A stretch of DNA of 64,000 nt from Segetibacter sp. 3557_3 (lineage in GTDB: Bacteria > Bacteroidota > Bacteroidia > Chitinophagales > Chitinophagaceae). Both the position numbers and the translations under genes were made by a program. Below are positions 19,180 to 27,915 of this stretch, piece after piece (within the stretch, counting starts at the first letter, position 1; each line of letters starts with the position of its first letter). Location: positions 248,001 through 312,000 of the forward strand of contig NZ_SMSK01000005.1 of NCBI RefSeq assembly GCF_004354985.1, read 5' to 3'. The notes below the pieces were generated by a model. That model was not told the origin of the DNA. It searched no databases and saw only the letters and a list, made by a program, of their open reading frames with translations.

Positions 19180-21948
19180 ATGAACACCATCAGATCACTG
19201 TGTGTTAGTGCCCTGACCGTTTTCGCGGGCACATCTACAATACCTGCAATTGCACAATCTGACTCCAGCCGGGGCAACCTGGCTATTGTTGCAACTACTT
19301 CAGCAGCCGGCCGGTTTGGCGGAAACTTAAACGCGCTTAATGACGGGGTTATACCGGCAAACACGGGTAACTTCCGCGGAGGTGGTGGCGGTGGAAACCG
19401 TGTTATGCCCCGGACAATGCACTGGGTGCAGTACGACTGGACCCAACCTGTGAGTACAAAAGAGGTGGCGGTATTTTTTTACAATTACAATAATGCCATA
19501 CGCTTACCTGAAGCTTACCGGCTTCAATACTGGGATGGCAGCAATTTCGTTGACGTAAAGAATGCCAAGGGGCTAGGATTAAATAACCGGCAGTATAACA
19601 CTACGACGTTCGACGAAGTAAAAACAACCAAATTGAGGCTTGCCCTCGATTCGGCTGATCGTGCTTCTGCAACTGTGCTCGAGTGGGCAGTTTATAAATC
19701 GCCAAATTCGCCCGATCACCCGCCGATTATCTCGGCTGGCGGCGACAGAGATGTAATGGTTGGTGGCAAAACTTACCTTGCCGCTACAGCAAAGTCAGTA
19801 ACGCCGATCAACAAGTTAACCTGGAGCAAAGCTTCAGGACCGGGTGAGGTGACCTTTAGCAATGCCAGCGCAAAAGATGCCACTGCTACTTTTACTACCC
19901 CGGGTGAATACACTTTGAAACTTACCGGAACAGAAGGTTCTCAATCTGCATCCTCCACCCTTAAAGTACTGGTGCACGAACCCCCGAAAGAAAAGCGCCT
20001 TGATGTTGTTTACACCAAGCGGTACAAAATCGACAGCAAACTCTGGAATGATCGCGCAAAAGCAATGATCGTTAACTGGATACCGTGGTGTATCGAACAA
20101 AATGAGCGCACCGATCTCACCACAGGCGAAGGTGGCCTCGACAACTTCATTGAAGCAGCAAAAGCAATCCGCGGTGAACCTGCGGCCAAACACAAGGGCT
20201 ATGTATTCTCAAATGCATGGGTTCACCAAACGATAGAGTCAATTTGTATTGCCTTGATGGTTGATCCGATGGGTGATAAAGACATTATTGCATCACAGCA
20301 AAAAATGAAGAAGACGCTTGACAACTGGATCCCGATAATTCTTGCTGCCCAGGAGCCTGATGGCTACCTGCAAACAGCCTACACCCTGCGCGATACAAGC
20401 CGTTGGAAAGAGCGTTGGTCACCGGCAACCCGTGGCAACCACGAAGGTTATGTTGCAGGCTATTTCATTGAGAGTGCGATTAATCACTATACGCTTACCG
20501 AGGGCAAAGACAAACGCTTATACAATGCAGCTAAAAAACTCGCGGACTGCTGGGTTGCCAACATTGGCTCCGGTAAAAAAGCTTGGTACGATGGCCACCA
20601 GGAAATGGAGCAGGCACTTGTACGTTTTGGCCGCTTTGTGAACGATATGGAGGGTAAAACCAGTCATGGCGACAGCTATGTTAAACTTGCCAAATTCCTG
20701 TTGGATAACCGCGATAAAGGCAGCGAATACGACCAGAGCCATGTGCCTGTACAACAGCAATACGAAGCCGTTGGACACGCTGTTCGTGCAACCTACAACT
20801 ATTCAGGGATGGCCGACATCGCTGCTGAAACGGGCGACATCGACTACCAGAGTGCTGTTATGTCGTTGTGGAACAACATGGTAAATAAAAAATACTACCT
20901 CACCGGTGGCATTGGCAGTGGTGAAACTTCGGAAGGTTTTGGTGGCAATTACTCGTTGCGGAACAATGCATATTGCGAGTCGTGCTCCAGCGCGGGATTG
21001 ATCTTCTTTCAATATAAAATGAACCTGGCATATCATGACGCCAAATACGCTGACCTTTACGAGGAGACCATGTACAATGCCTTGCTCGGCTCACTAGACC
21101 TGCCCGGTAAAAATTTCCTGTACACCAATGCACTTAACACATCGCAGGGCCGCTACCAGTGGCACGTATGCCCTTGCTGTGTTGGCAATATTCCACGTAC
21201 CCTGCTGATGGTTCCTACCTGGACATATGTTACCGGTAATGATGGTTTATACGTTAACATGTTTGTCGGCAGCACCATTAAAGTGGAGAAAGTTCCCGGC
21301 ACCGGCACAGAAGTGGAGATGGTACAGAAAACCGACTATCCTTGGAACGGCAATGTTGCCATAACGGTAAATCCTGCGGTTTCAAAGGAATTCACCGTTT
21401 ACGTTCGCGTACCCAACCGTACTACCAGCGAATTATACAAACCCATTCCGGCAGTAAATGGATTGAAATCGATGACCGTTAATGGCAAAGTGGTGACACC
21501 AACCATTAAAAACGGCTATGCAGCCATCAGGCGTACCTGGAAGAAAGGCGACAAGATCGAAGTGGTTTTGCCAATGGAAGTTCAGAAGGTAAAAGCTGAT
21601 GAGCGTATAGAGGCTGACCGCGGACGGGTTGCACTTCGTTATGGCCCGCTGGTGTACAACGTTGAAAAAGCTGATAATGCAAACATCGACCAACCCATCG
21701 GCAAAACCCCACTTACTACAGAATGGAGAGGTGATCTTTTAAATGGGGTTATGGTGATTAAAGGAACATGGGCCGACGGCACCCCATTGCTTGCTATTCC
21801 AAACTATGCAAGGTTAAACCGGGTACCAACAACACCAACTCCCCAGGCTGCTTCGCCGGCACAGGTAATCCAATCAACCATGGCAAATGAACCGCCACAG
21901 GTTAGGGCCGACCGGGTTGCTACATCAATCGTCTGGATAAAGGAATAG
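19180..21948 (+). CDS. Secreted GH127-type beta-L-arabinofuranosidase-like protein
   Basis: 922 aa with a signal peptide (to about residue 25). Residues 30-180 resemble a discoidin/galactose-binding module (LQYWDGSNFVDV), followed by a PKD/Ig-like module (about 185-265). The rest is an (alpha/alpha)6 GH127 domain. NAYCESCSSAGLIFF supplies the Glu and the first Cys, and WHVCPCCVGNIPR the CC pair of the Zn-thiolate site that makes Cys the nucleophile in GH127. Likely a periplasmic or secreted arabinosidase for plant polysaccharides; activity on another furanoside is possible. It is monocistronic and not part of a SusCD locus here. Confidence 0.9.
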   Translation: MNTIRSLCVSALTVFAGTSTIPAIAQSDSSRGNLAIVATTSAAGRFGGNLNALNDGVIPANTGNFRGGGGGGNRVMPRTMHWVQYDWTQPVSTKEVAVFFYNYNNAIRLPEAYRLQYWDGSNFVDVKNAKGLGLNNRQYNTTTFDEVKTTKLRLALDSADRASATVLEWAVYKSPNSPDHPPIISAGGDRDVMVGGKTYLAATAKSVTPINKLTWSKASGPGEVTFSNASAKDATATFTTPGEYTLKLTGTEGSQSASSTLKVLVHEPPKEKRLDVVYTKRYKIDSKLWNDRAKAMIVNWIPWCIEQNERTDLTTGEGGLDNFIEAAKAIRGEPAAKHKGYVFSNAWVHQTIESICIALMVDPMGDKDIIASQQKMKKTLDNWIPIILAAQEPDGYLQTAYTLRDTSRWKERWSPATRGNHEGYVAGYFIESAINHYTLTEGKDKRLYNAAKKLADCWVANIGSGKKAWYDGHQEMEQALVRFGRFVNDMEGKTSHGDSYVKLAKFLLDNRDKGSEYDQSHVPVQQQYEAVGHAVRATYNYSGMADIAAETGDIDYQSAVMSLWNNMVNKKYYLTGGIGSGETSEGFGGNYSLRNNAYCESCSSAGLIFFQYKMNLAYHDAKYADLYEETMYNALLGSLDLPGKNFLYTNALNTSQGRYQWHVCPCCVGNIPRTLLMVPTWTYVTGNDGLYVNMFVGSTIKVEKVPGTGTEVEMVQKTDYPWNGNVAITVNPAVSKEFTVYVRVPNRTTSELYKPIPAVNGLKSMTVNGKVVTPTIKNGYAAIRRTWKKGDKIEVVLPMEVQKVKADERIEADRGRVALRYGPLVYNVEKADNANIDQPIGKTPLTTEWRGDLLNGVMVIKGTWADGTPLLAIPNYARLNRVPTTPTPQAASPAQVIQSTMANEPPQVRADRVATSIVWIKE

Positions 21949-21965
21949 TTCCTTAATAAATGGAT

Positions 21966-21997
21966 AAAAGCCCTTCAACAACCGTTGAGGGGCTTTT
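21966..21997 (+). terminator. Terminator of the GH127 gene
   Basis: AAAAGCCCTTCAAC, short loop, GTTGAGGGGCTTTT. It starts 18 nt after the stop codon. Confidence 0.88.
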
Positions 21998-22079
21998 GAT
22001 TTTCAAAGCTAAGACACAGTTAACGGAACCAATCTGCAAAAGCATTCGCTTTTGTAACAGCCAATGCCTTATTAACCAA

Positions 22080-22721
22080 TTACCCCTTTAATTTCTTACC
22101 ACTAACATATGGATTACCTTTTACCACAAAACGGTAGGGCAGCAAGGCGTCTTCACCTGCATAGTCGACACCAATCCGGGGTGTTGCTATAACAAGGCTC
22201 GCAGCATAACTAAAGCCATCATCCACGATAAACATTTCATCGCCGCGCAGATCCACACCCGTGTGGTGTGTTCGAATACCCAAAGCTTTGGAAACATTAC
22301 CGGGCCCTCGTGTAAGATCAAAACCATGAACGGCTTTGAAACTTCGCAGTAGCATCTGTTCGATGCCCGCAACTGGCTCCAGTGCGCGGATCAACACGGC
22401 ATGTGGTGTATCCTTAACATTTGTAACTACGTTGAATAATTGATGGATTCCATAACACAGGTACACATAGGCTACGCCCCCATTTTCATACATAATTTCC
22501 GTGCGGTTGGTTCGCCTGCCCCCACTTGCATGCGATGCCTTGTCTACAACCCCGTTGTAAGATTCCGTCTCCACGATCCTTCCGGCGGTAAGCTTCCCAT
22601 CAAAACGGGTGGCCAATATTTTTCCAATGAGTTCCCTGGCAATTGTTACCACATCCGTTCGCTCATAAAAAGCTGCTGGTAATTTCTCCCATGTTGCCGG
22701 CAAATCCTGCGTTATCACCAT
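22080..22721 (-). CDS. DNA-3-methyladenine glycosylase (AAG/MPG family)
   Basis: 213 aa from the ATG at 22721; the ORF extends 22 codons upstream, but AAG-like proteins begin near here. It excises alkylated purines in base excision repair. Visible motifs: ARELIGKIL, GRIVETESYNG with the catalytic Glu, DKASHASGGRRTNRTEIMY, and VYLCYGIHQLFNVVT, all typical of the MPG fold. RGPGNVSKALGI matches the late conserved block. It is divergent from the EI24 gene, with about 70 bp between. Confidence 0.95.
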   Translation of the reverse strand: MVITQDLPATWEKLPAAFYERTDVVTIARELIGKILATRFDGKLTAGRIVETESYNGVVDKASHASGGRRTNRTEIMYENGGVAYVYLCYGIHQLFNVVTNVKDTPHAVLIRALEPVAGIEQMLLRSFKAVHGFDLTRGPGNVSKALGIRTHHTGVDLRGDEMFIVDDGFSYAASLVIATPRIGVDYAGEDALLPYRFVVKGNPYVSGKKLKG

Positions 22722-22792
22722 GCTTGTTTTCGTTAATATTATAAGGCGTTTGAAAATACCAGTTAAATTTAGGGCCAGATAAAACAACCTTA

Positions 22793-23554
22793 TTGCTTAA
22801 AGACATTGTACTTGCGATACAAAGCTACGGACAAGCCCACCAATTTGTCCGGCGTCATAATCTGTGGAAATGGATTATTGTACCAGGTATCATCTACATG
22901 TTGCTGTTTTGCGTAAGCATGTACTTCTTTGGTAAAAGTGTCAATCATATTATCGACTTCCTGTTTATTAAATCAGGGCTCCGGGTTTGGGTTACCAGCA
23001 TGAGTAGCCGTTTGCTTGGGTTCATTTTTACCATCGCGGGCATGATACTCTGGCTCATCCTGATGTTGTTTTACTTCTCGCTGTTTAAATATTTGTGGCT
23101 GATTGTGGGCTCTCCGATTTTTGCGTGGCTGAGCGAAAAAACAGCGGCAATTATCGAAGGGAAGGACTACCCGTTTAGTTTCCGCCAATTGCTAAAAGAT
23201 ATACTCAGGGGTATCCGGATCGCCATACGTAATACATTGTGGCAAACGGTGTACACGGTATCGATACTTATCCTTTCTTTTATTCCCGTTGTCGGCTGGG
23301 TTACCCCCGTATTTGCCTTACTTATCGAATGTTATTATTATGGCTTTTCTATGCTCGATTACAGTTGTGAGCGTAATAAAATGACGGTGGTTCAGAGTAT
23401 CGCCTTCATCGGCGGGCGTAAAGGACTTGCGATTGGAAATGGGCTCGTGTTTTACCTCATGCACCTGGTGCCTGTTGCAGGTTGGGTGCTCGCTCCTTCG
23501 TATGCCGTAGTTGCAGCCACGCTAAGTATGCACCCGATGAGGGAAACAAGGTAA
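22793..23554 (+). CDS. EI24/CysZ-like membrane protein
   Basis: 253 aa with about five hydrophobic segments and PFSFRQLLKDILRGIRIAIRN in the cytoplasmic loop, the pattern of the EI24/CysZ family (PF07264). CysZ is a sulfate permease in Proteobacteria; for Bacteroidota members the substrate is unproven. The start used is the TTG at 22793 (LKDIVLAIQSYGQ); no nearby in-frame ATG exists, so the start is uncertain by a few codons. Confidence 0.85.
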   Translation: MLKDIVLAIQSYGQAHQFVRRHNLWKWIIVPGIIYMLLFCVSMYFFGKSVNHIIDFLFIKSGLRVWVTSMSSRLLGFIFTIAGMILWLILMLFYFSLFKYLWLIVGSPIFAWLSEKTAAIIEGKDYPFSFRQLLKDILRGIRIAIRNTLWQTVYTVSILILSFIPVVGWVTPVFALLIECYYYGFSMLDYSCERNKMTVVQSIAFIGGRKGLAIGNGLVFYLMHLVPVAGWVLAPSYAVVAATLSMHPMRETR

Positions 23555-23556
23555 GG

Positions 23557-23690
23557 GTTGAGGTATTGGGTATTGAGGTATTGGGTATTGGGGTAGTGGG
23601 TATTGAGGTAATGGGTATTGAGGTATTGGGTGAAAAGTTGATAGGTTGAGAAGTTGATTAGTTGATAGGTTGATTAGTTGAGAAGTTGGT
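23557..23690 (+). repeat. Degenerate tandem repeats, two unit types
   Basis: Four to five copies of a 15-bp unit close to TTGAGGTATTGGGTA (23557-23631) are followed by 8-9 bp units of the GTTGATTAG/GTTGAGAA type (23636-23690). A TTTTGACTTTTGAC stretch follows at 23802-23826, just before the methyltransferase start. The same three blocks in the same order occur at 55196-55472. Confidence 0.85.
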
Positions 23691-23837
23691 AATTGAGTAT
23701 TTGAAGTTAACCTCCGGAGTCTACAACCCTGCTTTGAGAAAGTCAGCTTGCGTTGTGGCCATAAACTGTTTTCACATTGTGGAGTTGTATTCTACATTTT
23801 TGAATTTTGACTTTTGACTTTTGAATCTTTAATTAAT

Positions 23838-24548
23838 ATGTCCATCGGAACCGTTTACCTTATTCCAACTGTATTGCATGAAGATGCGCCGAATGTTATT
23901 CCCGCATACGTAACAGACGCGGTGAAAGCATGCGGCGTTTTCTTTGTCGAAAATGAACGTACAGCAAGGCGATACCTGAAAAGCATCTGGCGCGAAATGG
24001 TGATTGACGATTATCAATGGTTCACAATACACAAAGCGGAAGAGCAGGTGAAAGACAAGTTCAGGATTTTACTCAAGGAAGGAAAAACAATTGGGATCAT
24101 CAGCGAAGCCGGATGCCCGGGCATAGCTGATCCGGGGCAAGTTCTTGTTGAAACTGCACAACAGGTGCACGCACACGTGGTGCCTATGGTTGGTCCAAGT
24201 TCAATATTGTTGGCCCTGATGGCAAGTGGAATGAATGGCCAACGCTTTCAGTTTACCGGATACCTTCCCATACAACCAAACGAACGAAGGGTAGCTATAA
24301 CAGATCTCGAAGCCGAGTCGCAACAAAAGGGAACTACCCAGGTATTTATAGAAACTCCTTACCGTAATAATCAACTGATCAAAGACATCGTTGCCGTCTG
24401 CAGGCCGCAAACCCGTTTGTGTGTAGCGGTCGACATTACTGCACCCACTGAACGTATCAGTACCCGGACAATAGCAGATTGGAAAAAAGAAAACGTGGAT
24501 ATACACAAGCGGCCGGCAATCTTTCTAATGCTTGCCGGCCGCTCCTGA
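23838..24548 (+). CDS. RsmI-like SAM-dependent methyltransferase (tetrapyrrole methylase fold)
   Basis: 236 aa from the ATG at 23838 (MSIGTVYLIPTVLHEDA). The fold is that of RsmI, which 2'-O-methylates C1402 of 16S rRNA; GIISEAGCPGIADPG and VVPMVGPSSILLALMASG are the SAM-binding and active-site blocks. It is shorter than E. coli RsmI and lacks its C-terminal helical domain, as in the short paralogues common in Bacteroidota, so rRNA methylation is likely but not certain. The last codons contain a long hairpin. Confidence 0.87.
   Translation: MSIGTVYLIPTVLHEDAPNVIPAYVTDAVKACGVFFVENERTARRYLKSIWREMVIDDYQWFTIHKAEEQVKDKFRILLKEGKTIGIISEAGCPGIADPGQVLVETAQQVHAHVVPMVGPSSILLALMASGMNGQRFQFTGYLPIQPNERRVAITDLEAESQQKGTTQVFIETPYRNNQLIKDIVAVCRPQTRLCVAVDITAPTERISTRTIADWKKENVDIHKRPAIFLMLAGRS
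24509..24542. other. 11-bp GC-rich hairpin in the 3' end of a coding sequence
   Basis: GCGGCCGGCAA and TTGCCGGCCGC pair perfectly around a 12-nt loop, inside the last 14 codons of the methyltransferase gene. The next gene converges from 24559. It may act as an in-gene transcription stop for the convergent pair. Confidence 0.55.
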
Positions 24549-24558
24549 TTGGTTATCC

Positions 24559-24957
24559 TTATTGAAAAGGAGCGTTCAGGTTAGTTTTGGCATTGCCGAT
24601 ACGATAAACACTGTCTACAACATAAGACTGCATACCGCGCCATGGCAGAGCGCCCAGGTACCGGTTGTAATGCAGTTCCATTTCTTTGCCGCTGTTTTCC
24701 ATCAGGATTTTTGCAACCCGCTCACTGGAAACACTAAAGTCGAAATAATTACTTTGTATTGCAGCATTGGGGCTATTCGAAAAGCCGGTTTGGATAATCT
24801 TGCCTTCATATGTTTTAAAGATGAAGCCCTTTTTCTGAATGGTGTTTAATACACCTGCCTTTGTGCCTTCTGCATAAACAAAGAAGTACCGCCAGTAGAG
24901 AAAGCCGAATAAGGCAATCAACACTACAACGATAATGATGCTGAATATTTTTCTCAT
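24559..24957 (-). CDS. Conserved membrane-anchored protein of unknown function
   Basis: 132 aa from the ATG at 24957 (an upstream ATG at 24996 adds 13 residues). One N-terminal membrane helix (IFSIIIVVVLIALFGFLYW) is followed by a small soluble domain containing YAEGTKAGVLNTIQKKG and YEGKIIQTGF. I recall the pattern from Bacteroidota proteins, some of them mislabelled as 6-phosphogluconate dehydrogenase; nothing here supports that label. Confidence 0.75.
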   Translation of the reverse strand: MRKIFSIIIVVVLIALFGFLYWRYFFVYAEGTKAGVLNTIQKKGFIFKTYEGKIIQTGFSNSPNAAIQSNYFDFSVSSERVAKILMENSGKEMELHYNRYLGALPWRGMQSYVVDSVYRIGNAKTNLNAPFQ

Positions 24958-25047
24958 ACTGCTTGTTTTTGCCCCTGGTAGTCTGGCTGTGCTCATGAAT
25001 GATTTGTTTTTCTGTTTTCGAATGGTATTTACTACAGATACTGCAAT

Positions 25048-26421
25048 TTATAATCCGTGTTTATCAACAAGGTAAATAAGTGCAGCCATGTTAATGGCAC
25101 CAAGCAAAAGCTCTCTCTTGTTTACGGCCTCAAATACGTCAGTTTTGGCGTGGTGAAGGTCAAAATACCTTTGGCCATCCGGCTGAAAGCCCGCGAGTAC
25201 CGTTCCGAAAGCCGTGTTCAAAGGTGCAATATCAGCTCCACCGCCGCCGGCAGTGAGCTCGTAAACGCCATATGGCTTGAGCAACTCTACCCAGGGTTGC
25301 ATTTTTGTAAGAACATCCGCCGGCGCAGTAAAGCCAAAACCCCGTGGTGTAAAACCGCCAGCATCACTTTCAAGTGCAAAAAGGTGTTTCTCACCCCGCG
25401 CCTTTGCTTCCTCCATATATTTTGCAGAACCACGTGAGCCATTTTCTTCATTGGCAAATAACACAAAACGAATGTTGTGCCTGGGTGTATATCCGAGTGC
25501 CTTAAATACTCGAAGAACCTCCATGGTTTGCACAACACCTGTACCATCGTCGTGAGCGCCTTCATTTACATCCCAGCTATCCAGGTGACCACCGATGGTA
25601 ATATATTCGTTGCTCGCGGTATTGGGCCTGAGTTCGGCTATGACATTGTGCCCTGGGGTATCTGGCAAAAGCTTACCATTCGTTGTGAGTTTAACGCTAA
25701 CAGGGGCACCCTGCCGTGCTACATTCCACAGGTAGTCGGCATCACGATTACCAAGTGCAGCTGCGGGGATTTTTGGAAAACTATCGTTATAGGCCATCAC
25801 ACCCGTATGCGGATGGTTATCCGTTGCTTCTGTTAGTGATCTGATGAGGATTGCAACGGCGCCATACTTTGCGGCACGGCTTGCACCTATGCGACGGTAG
25901 ATACCCGTTTCGCCATAAGATTTCCCCGGACGCAAGTTGGTAGGATTGAAAGCAGCATTATAGTAAACAATTTTTCCTTTAACCTCGCTCCTTCTTTGCT
26001 CAAGTTCATCGAAGTCTGCAACTGCAAGCACCTGCCCGGTAACACCCTTGCTTCCGCTCCCCAACGAATTTCCTAATGCCAGTACATTCAGCGACCGTAG
26101 CTGCTTTTTATTTCCAATAGCCACGACTTCTGCTTTGTCTTCGCCACCTCTAACCCAGTGCGGTAGCATACAGGATTGCAGGAAAACGGTGTCGGGCTTT
26201 AGCGTGCGCATCGATTGCTCGCCCCATTGTACGGCACGTGCAAATTGTGGTGAACCGGAGAGACGTGCACCTATTTTCTTGGTCAATTCACGTAAGAGGT
26301 CATAAGCCCTTCCATTGCGCAAGACATCATCTGAAATCTGTCGAATGAAGGTTGAGTCAGGCACTTCCTGTGCATAGCCGGCTAACGGACTTAGAAAAAG
26401 AATGACCAATAGTTTCTTCAT
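25048..26421 (-). CDS. Secreted M28-family metallopeptidase (carboxypeptidase Q-like)
   Basis: 457 aa from the ATG at 26421, which begins a signal peptide (MKKLLVILFLSPLAGYAQ). A protease-associated insert spans about 130-240. The zinc site reads GGHLDSWD, then AHDDGTG (bridging Asp), FANEENGSRGS (catalytic Glu plus ligand Glu) and ALESDAGG. The overall order is that of carboxypeptidase Q/PGCP-like M28 enzymes, which release amino acids or dipeptides in the periplasm. It is a single gene with no linked partner. Confidence 0.92.
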   Translation of the reverse strand: MKKLLVILFLSPLAGYAQEVPDSTFIRQISDDVLRNGRAYDLLRELTKKIGARLSGSPQFARAVQWGEQSMRTLKPDTVFLQSCMLPHWVRGGEDKAEVVAIGNKKQLRSLNVLALGNSLGSGSKGVTGQVLAVADFDELEQRRSEVKGKIVYYNAAFNPTNLRPGKSYGETGIYRRIGASRAAKYGAVAILIRSLTEATDNHPHTGVMAYNDSFPKIPAAALGNRDADYLWNVARQGAPVSVKLTTNGKLLPDTPGHNVIAELRPNTASNEYITIGGHLDSWDVNEGAHDDGTGVVQTMEVLRVFKALGYTPRHNIRFVLFANEENGSRGSAKYMEEAKARGEKHLFALESDAGGFTPRGFGFTAPADVLTKMQPWVELLKPYGVYELTAGGGGADIAPLNTAFGTVLAGFQPDGQRYFDLHHAKTDVFEAVNKRELLLGAINMAALIYLVDKHGL

Positions 26422-26685
26422 AGTTTCCATTGTTGCGGGCAAATTACGCAAATGTTATTGTTTAACGGTTGAGCCGGGATGGTCAACCTAATCAATATTT
26501 AGTTGTTACTTCGTGCGTTCTGTAAAGCAGGGTTCCGCATCAACCGGGAGCAATGGACTAACCCGTTTAGCATTGCACAAAGTGAAGCTGTAGTTAGCAA
26601 CTCAACAGGCTTGTGGAAACAAGACAGGAGGGAATAACAAACGGGTCGGCTTAGCGGATCAAATACAACATAAATAACCACTAAC

Positions 26686-27819
26686 ATGCGTATCGGGATT
26701 GTTTGCTACCCCACTTTTGGCGGTAGCGGAGTGCTGGCAACTGAACTTGGAAAGGCCCTGGCCGACAAAGGACACTCCGTTCACTTTATCACCTACCAGC
26801 AACCGGTAAGGTTAAATGTGTTTAGTGCTAATATCTACTATCACGAAGTTAGGGTTCCGACCTACCCGCTGTTCGACTACCCGCCTTATGAGGTGGCACT
26901 GGCCAGCACAATGGTGGATGTAATCTTGAACCACGATCTTGATTTATTGCATGTACACTATGCTATTCCACATGCCTCTGCAGCTTACCTCGCGAAACAA
27001 ATACTCGAGAAACAAGGGGTAAAAATTCCTGTGATTACAACGTTACACGGTACCGACATCACACTTGTAGGCAAGGACAAAACTTATGCGCCGGTAGTAA
27101 CGTTTAGTATCAACGAAAGTGATGCAATCACTGCGGTGAGTAGTAACCTCCGCGAAGAGACTTATCGTTCCTTTAAAATCAATAAGGAAATTGAAGTCAT
27201 CTACAACTTTGTTGACGTTGAAAGGTTCAGTAAAAAACCTATTGACGCGTTTCGCCAGGTAATTGCCCCACACGGCGAGAAGATTATTGTGCACGCCTCG
27301 AACTTCAGAAAGGTAAAAAGGGTGAACGACGTAGTGCAGATTTTTGCCGAGATCCGTAAAAACATGCCTGCTAAATTGTTGATGGTCGGCGACGGACCTG
27401 AACGCCCGGTGATGGAAAATCTTGCCCGCGAGTTAAATGTTTTTGACGACGTGCGCTTTCTCGGAAAACAGGACCAGATAGAAGAAATCCTGGTGGTAAG
27501 TGATTTGTTCCTTCTTCCTTCAGATTACGAAAGCTTCGGACTTGCAGCCCTAGAAGCCATGGCGGCAAGAATGCCGGTAATCAGCAGTAATGCAGGCGGC
27601 TTGCCGGAGATCAATATCGATGGGGTAACAGGTTACCTCGCTAATGTTGGTGATGTACAGAAAATGAGCGCTTCTGCAATAGAGCTCCTTAGTGATCCTG
27701 AAAAACATGCCCGGTTTAAACAACAGGCTTTCGATCATGCCGGCACCTTTGCAATTCAAAACATTATCCCGATCTACGAGAAGCTTTACAGCCGCTTTTG
27801 CAGGATGGATTGCCAGTAA
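26686..27819 (+). CDS. bshA: N-acetyl-alpha-D-glucosaminyl L-malate synthase BshA
   Basis: A GT4 glycosyltransferase of 377 aa that joins UDP-GlcNAc and L-malate, the first step of bacillithiol synthesis. The start MRIGIVCYPTFGGSGVLATELG, cut here to its key part GGSGVLATELG, is diagnostic, followed by HVHYAIPHASAAYLAKQ, TTLHGTDITLVG and the GT4 C-terminal block PSDYESFGLAALEAMA. bshB and bshC are not in the window. About 260 bp upstream contain no clear promoter box. Confidence 0.95.
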   Translation: MRIGIVCYPTFGGSGVLATELGKALADKGHSVHFITYQQPVRLNVFSANIYYHEVRVPTYPLFDYPPYEVALASTMVDVILNHDLDLLHVHYAIPHASAAYLAKQILEKQGVKIPVITTLHGTDITLVGKDKTYAPVVTFSINESDAITAVSSNLREETYRSFKINKEIEVIYNFVDVERFSKKPIDAFRQVIAPHGEKIIVHASNFRKVKRVNDVVQIFAEIRKNMPAKLLMVGDGPERPVMENLARELNVFDDVRFLGKQDQIEEILVVSDLFLLPSDYESFGLAALEAMAARMPVISSNAGGLPEINIDGVTGYLANVGDVQKMSASAIELLSDPEKHARFKQQAFDHAGTFAIQNIIPIYEKLYSRFCRMDCQ

Positions 27820-27861
27820 CGCTGACAAGGAAGGCTCCAAAACACAAACCACTTGTAACAT

Positions 27862-27900
27862 AAACAGAAAGGTCGCCTCAATGAGGCGACCTTTCTGTTT
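27862..27900. terminator. Bidirectional terminator, perfect 18-bp stem
   Basis: AAACAGAAAGGTCGCCTC, a 3-nt loop (AAT) and the exact reverse complement. It separates bshA from the convergent M23 gene. Confidence 0.93.
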
Positions 27901-27915
27901 ATGTTGATTTTCTTC

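Noticed and set aside
23557-23690. Tandem repeats considered as a CRISPR array
   Set aside because: Units are 8-15 bp, degenerate and directly adjacent, without spacers of constant length, and there are no cas genes.
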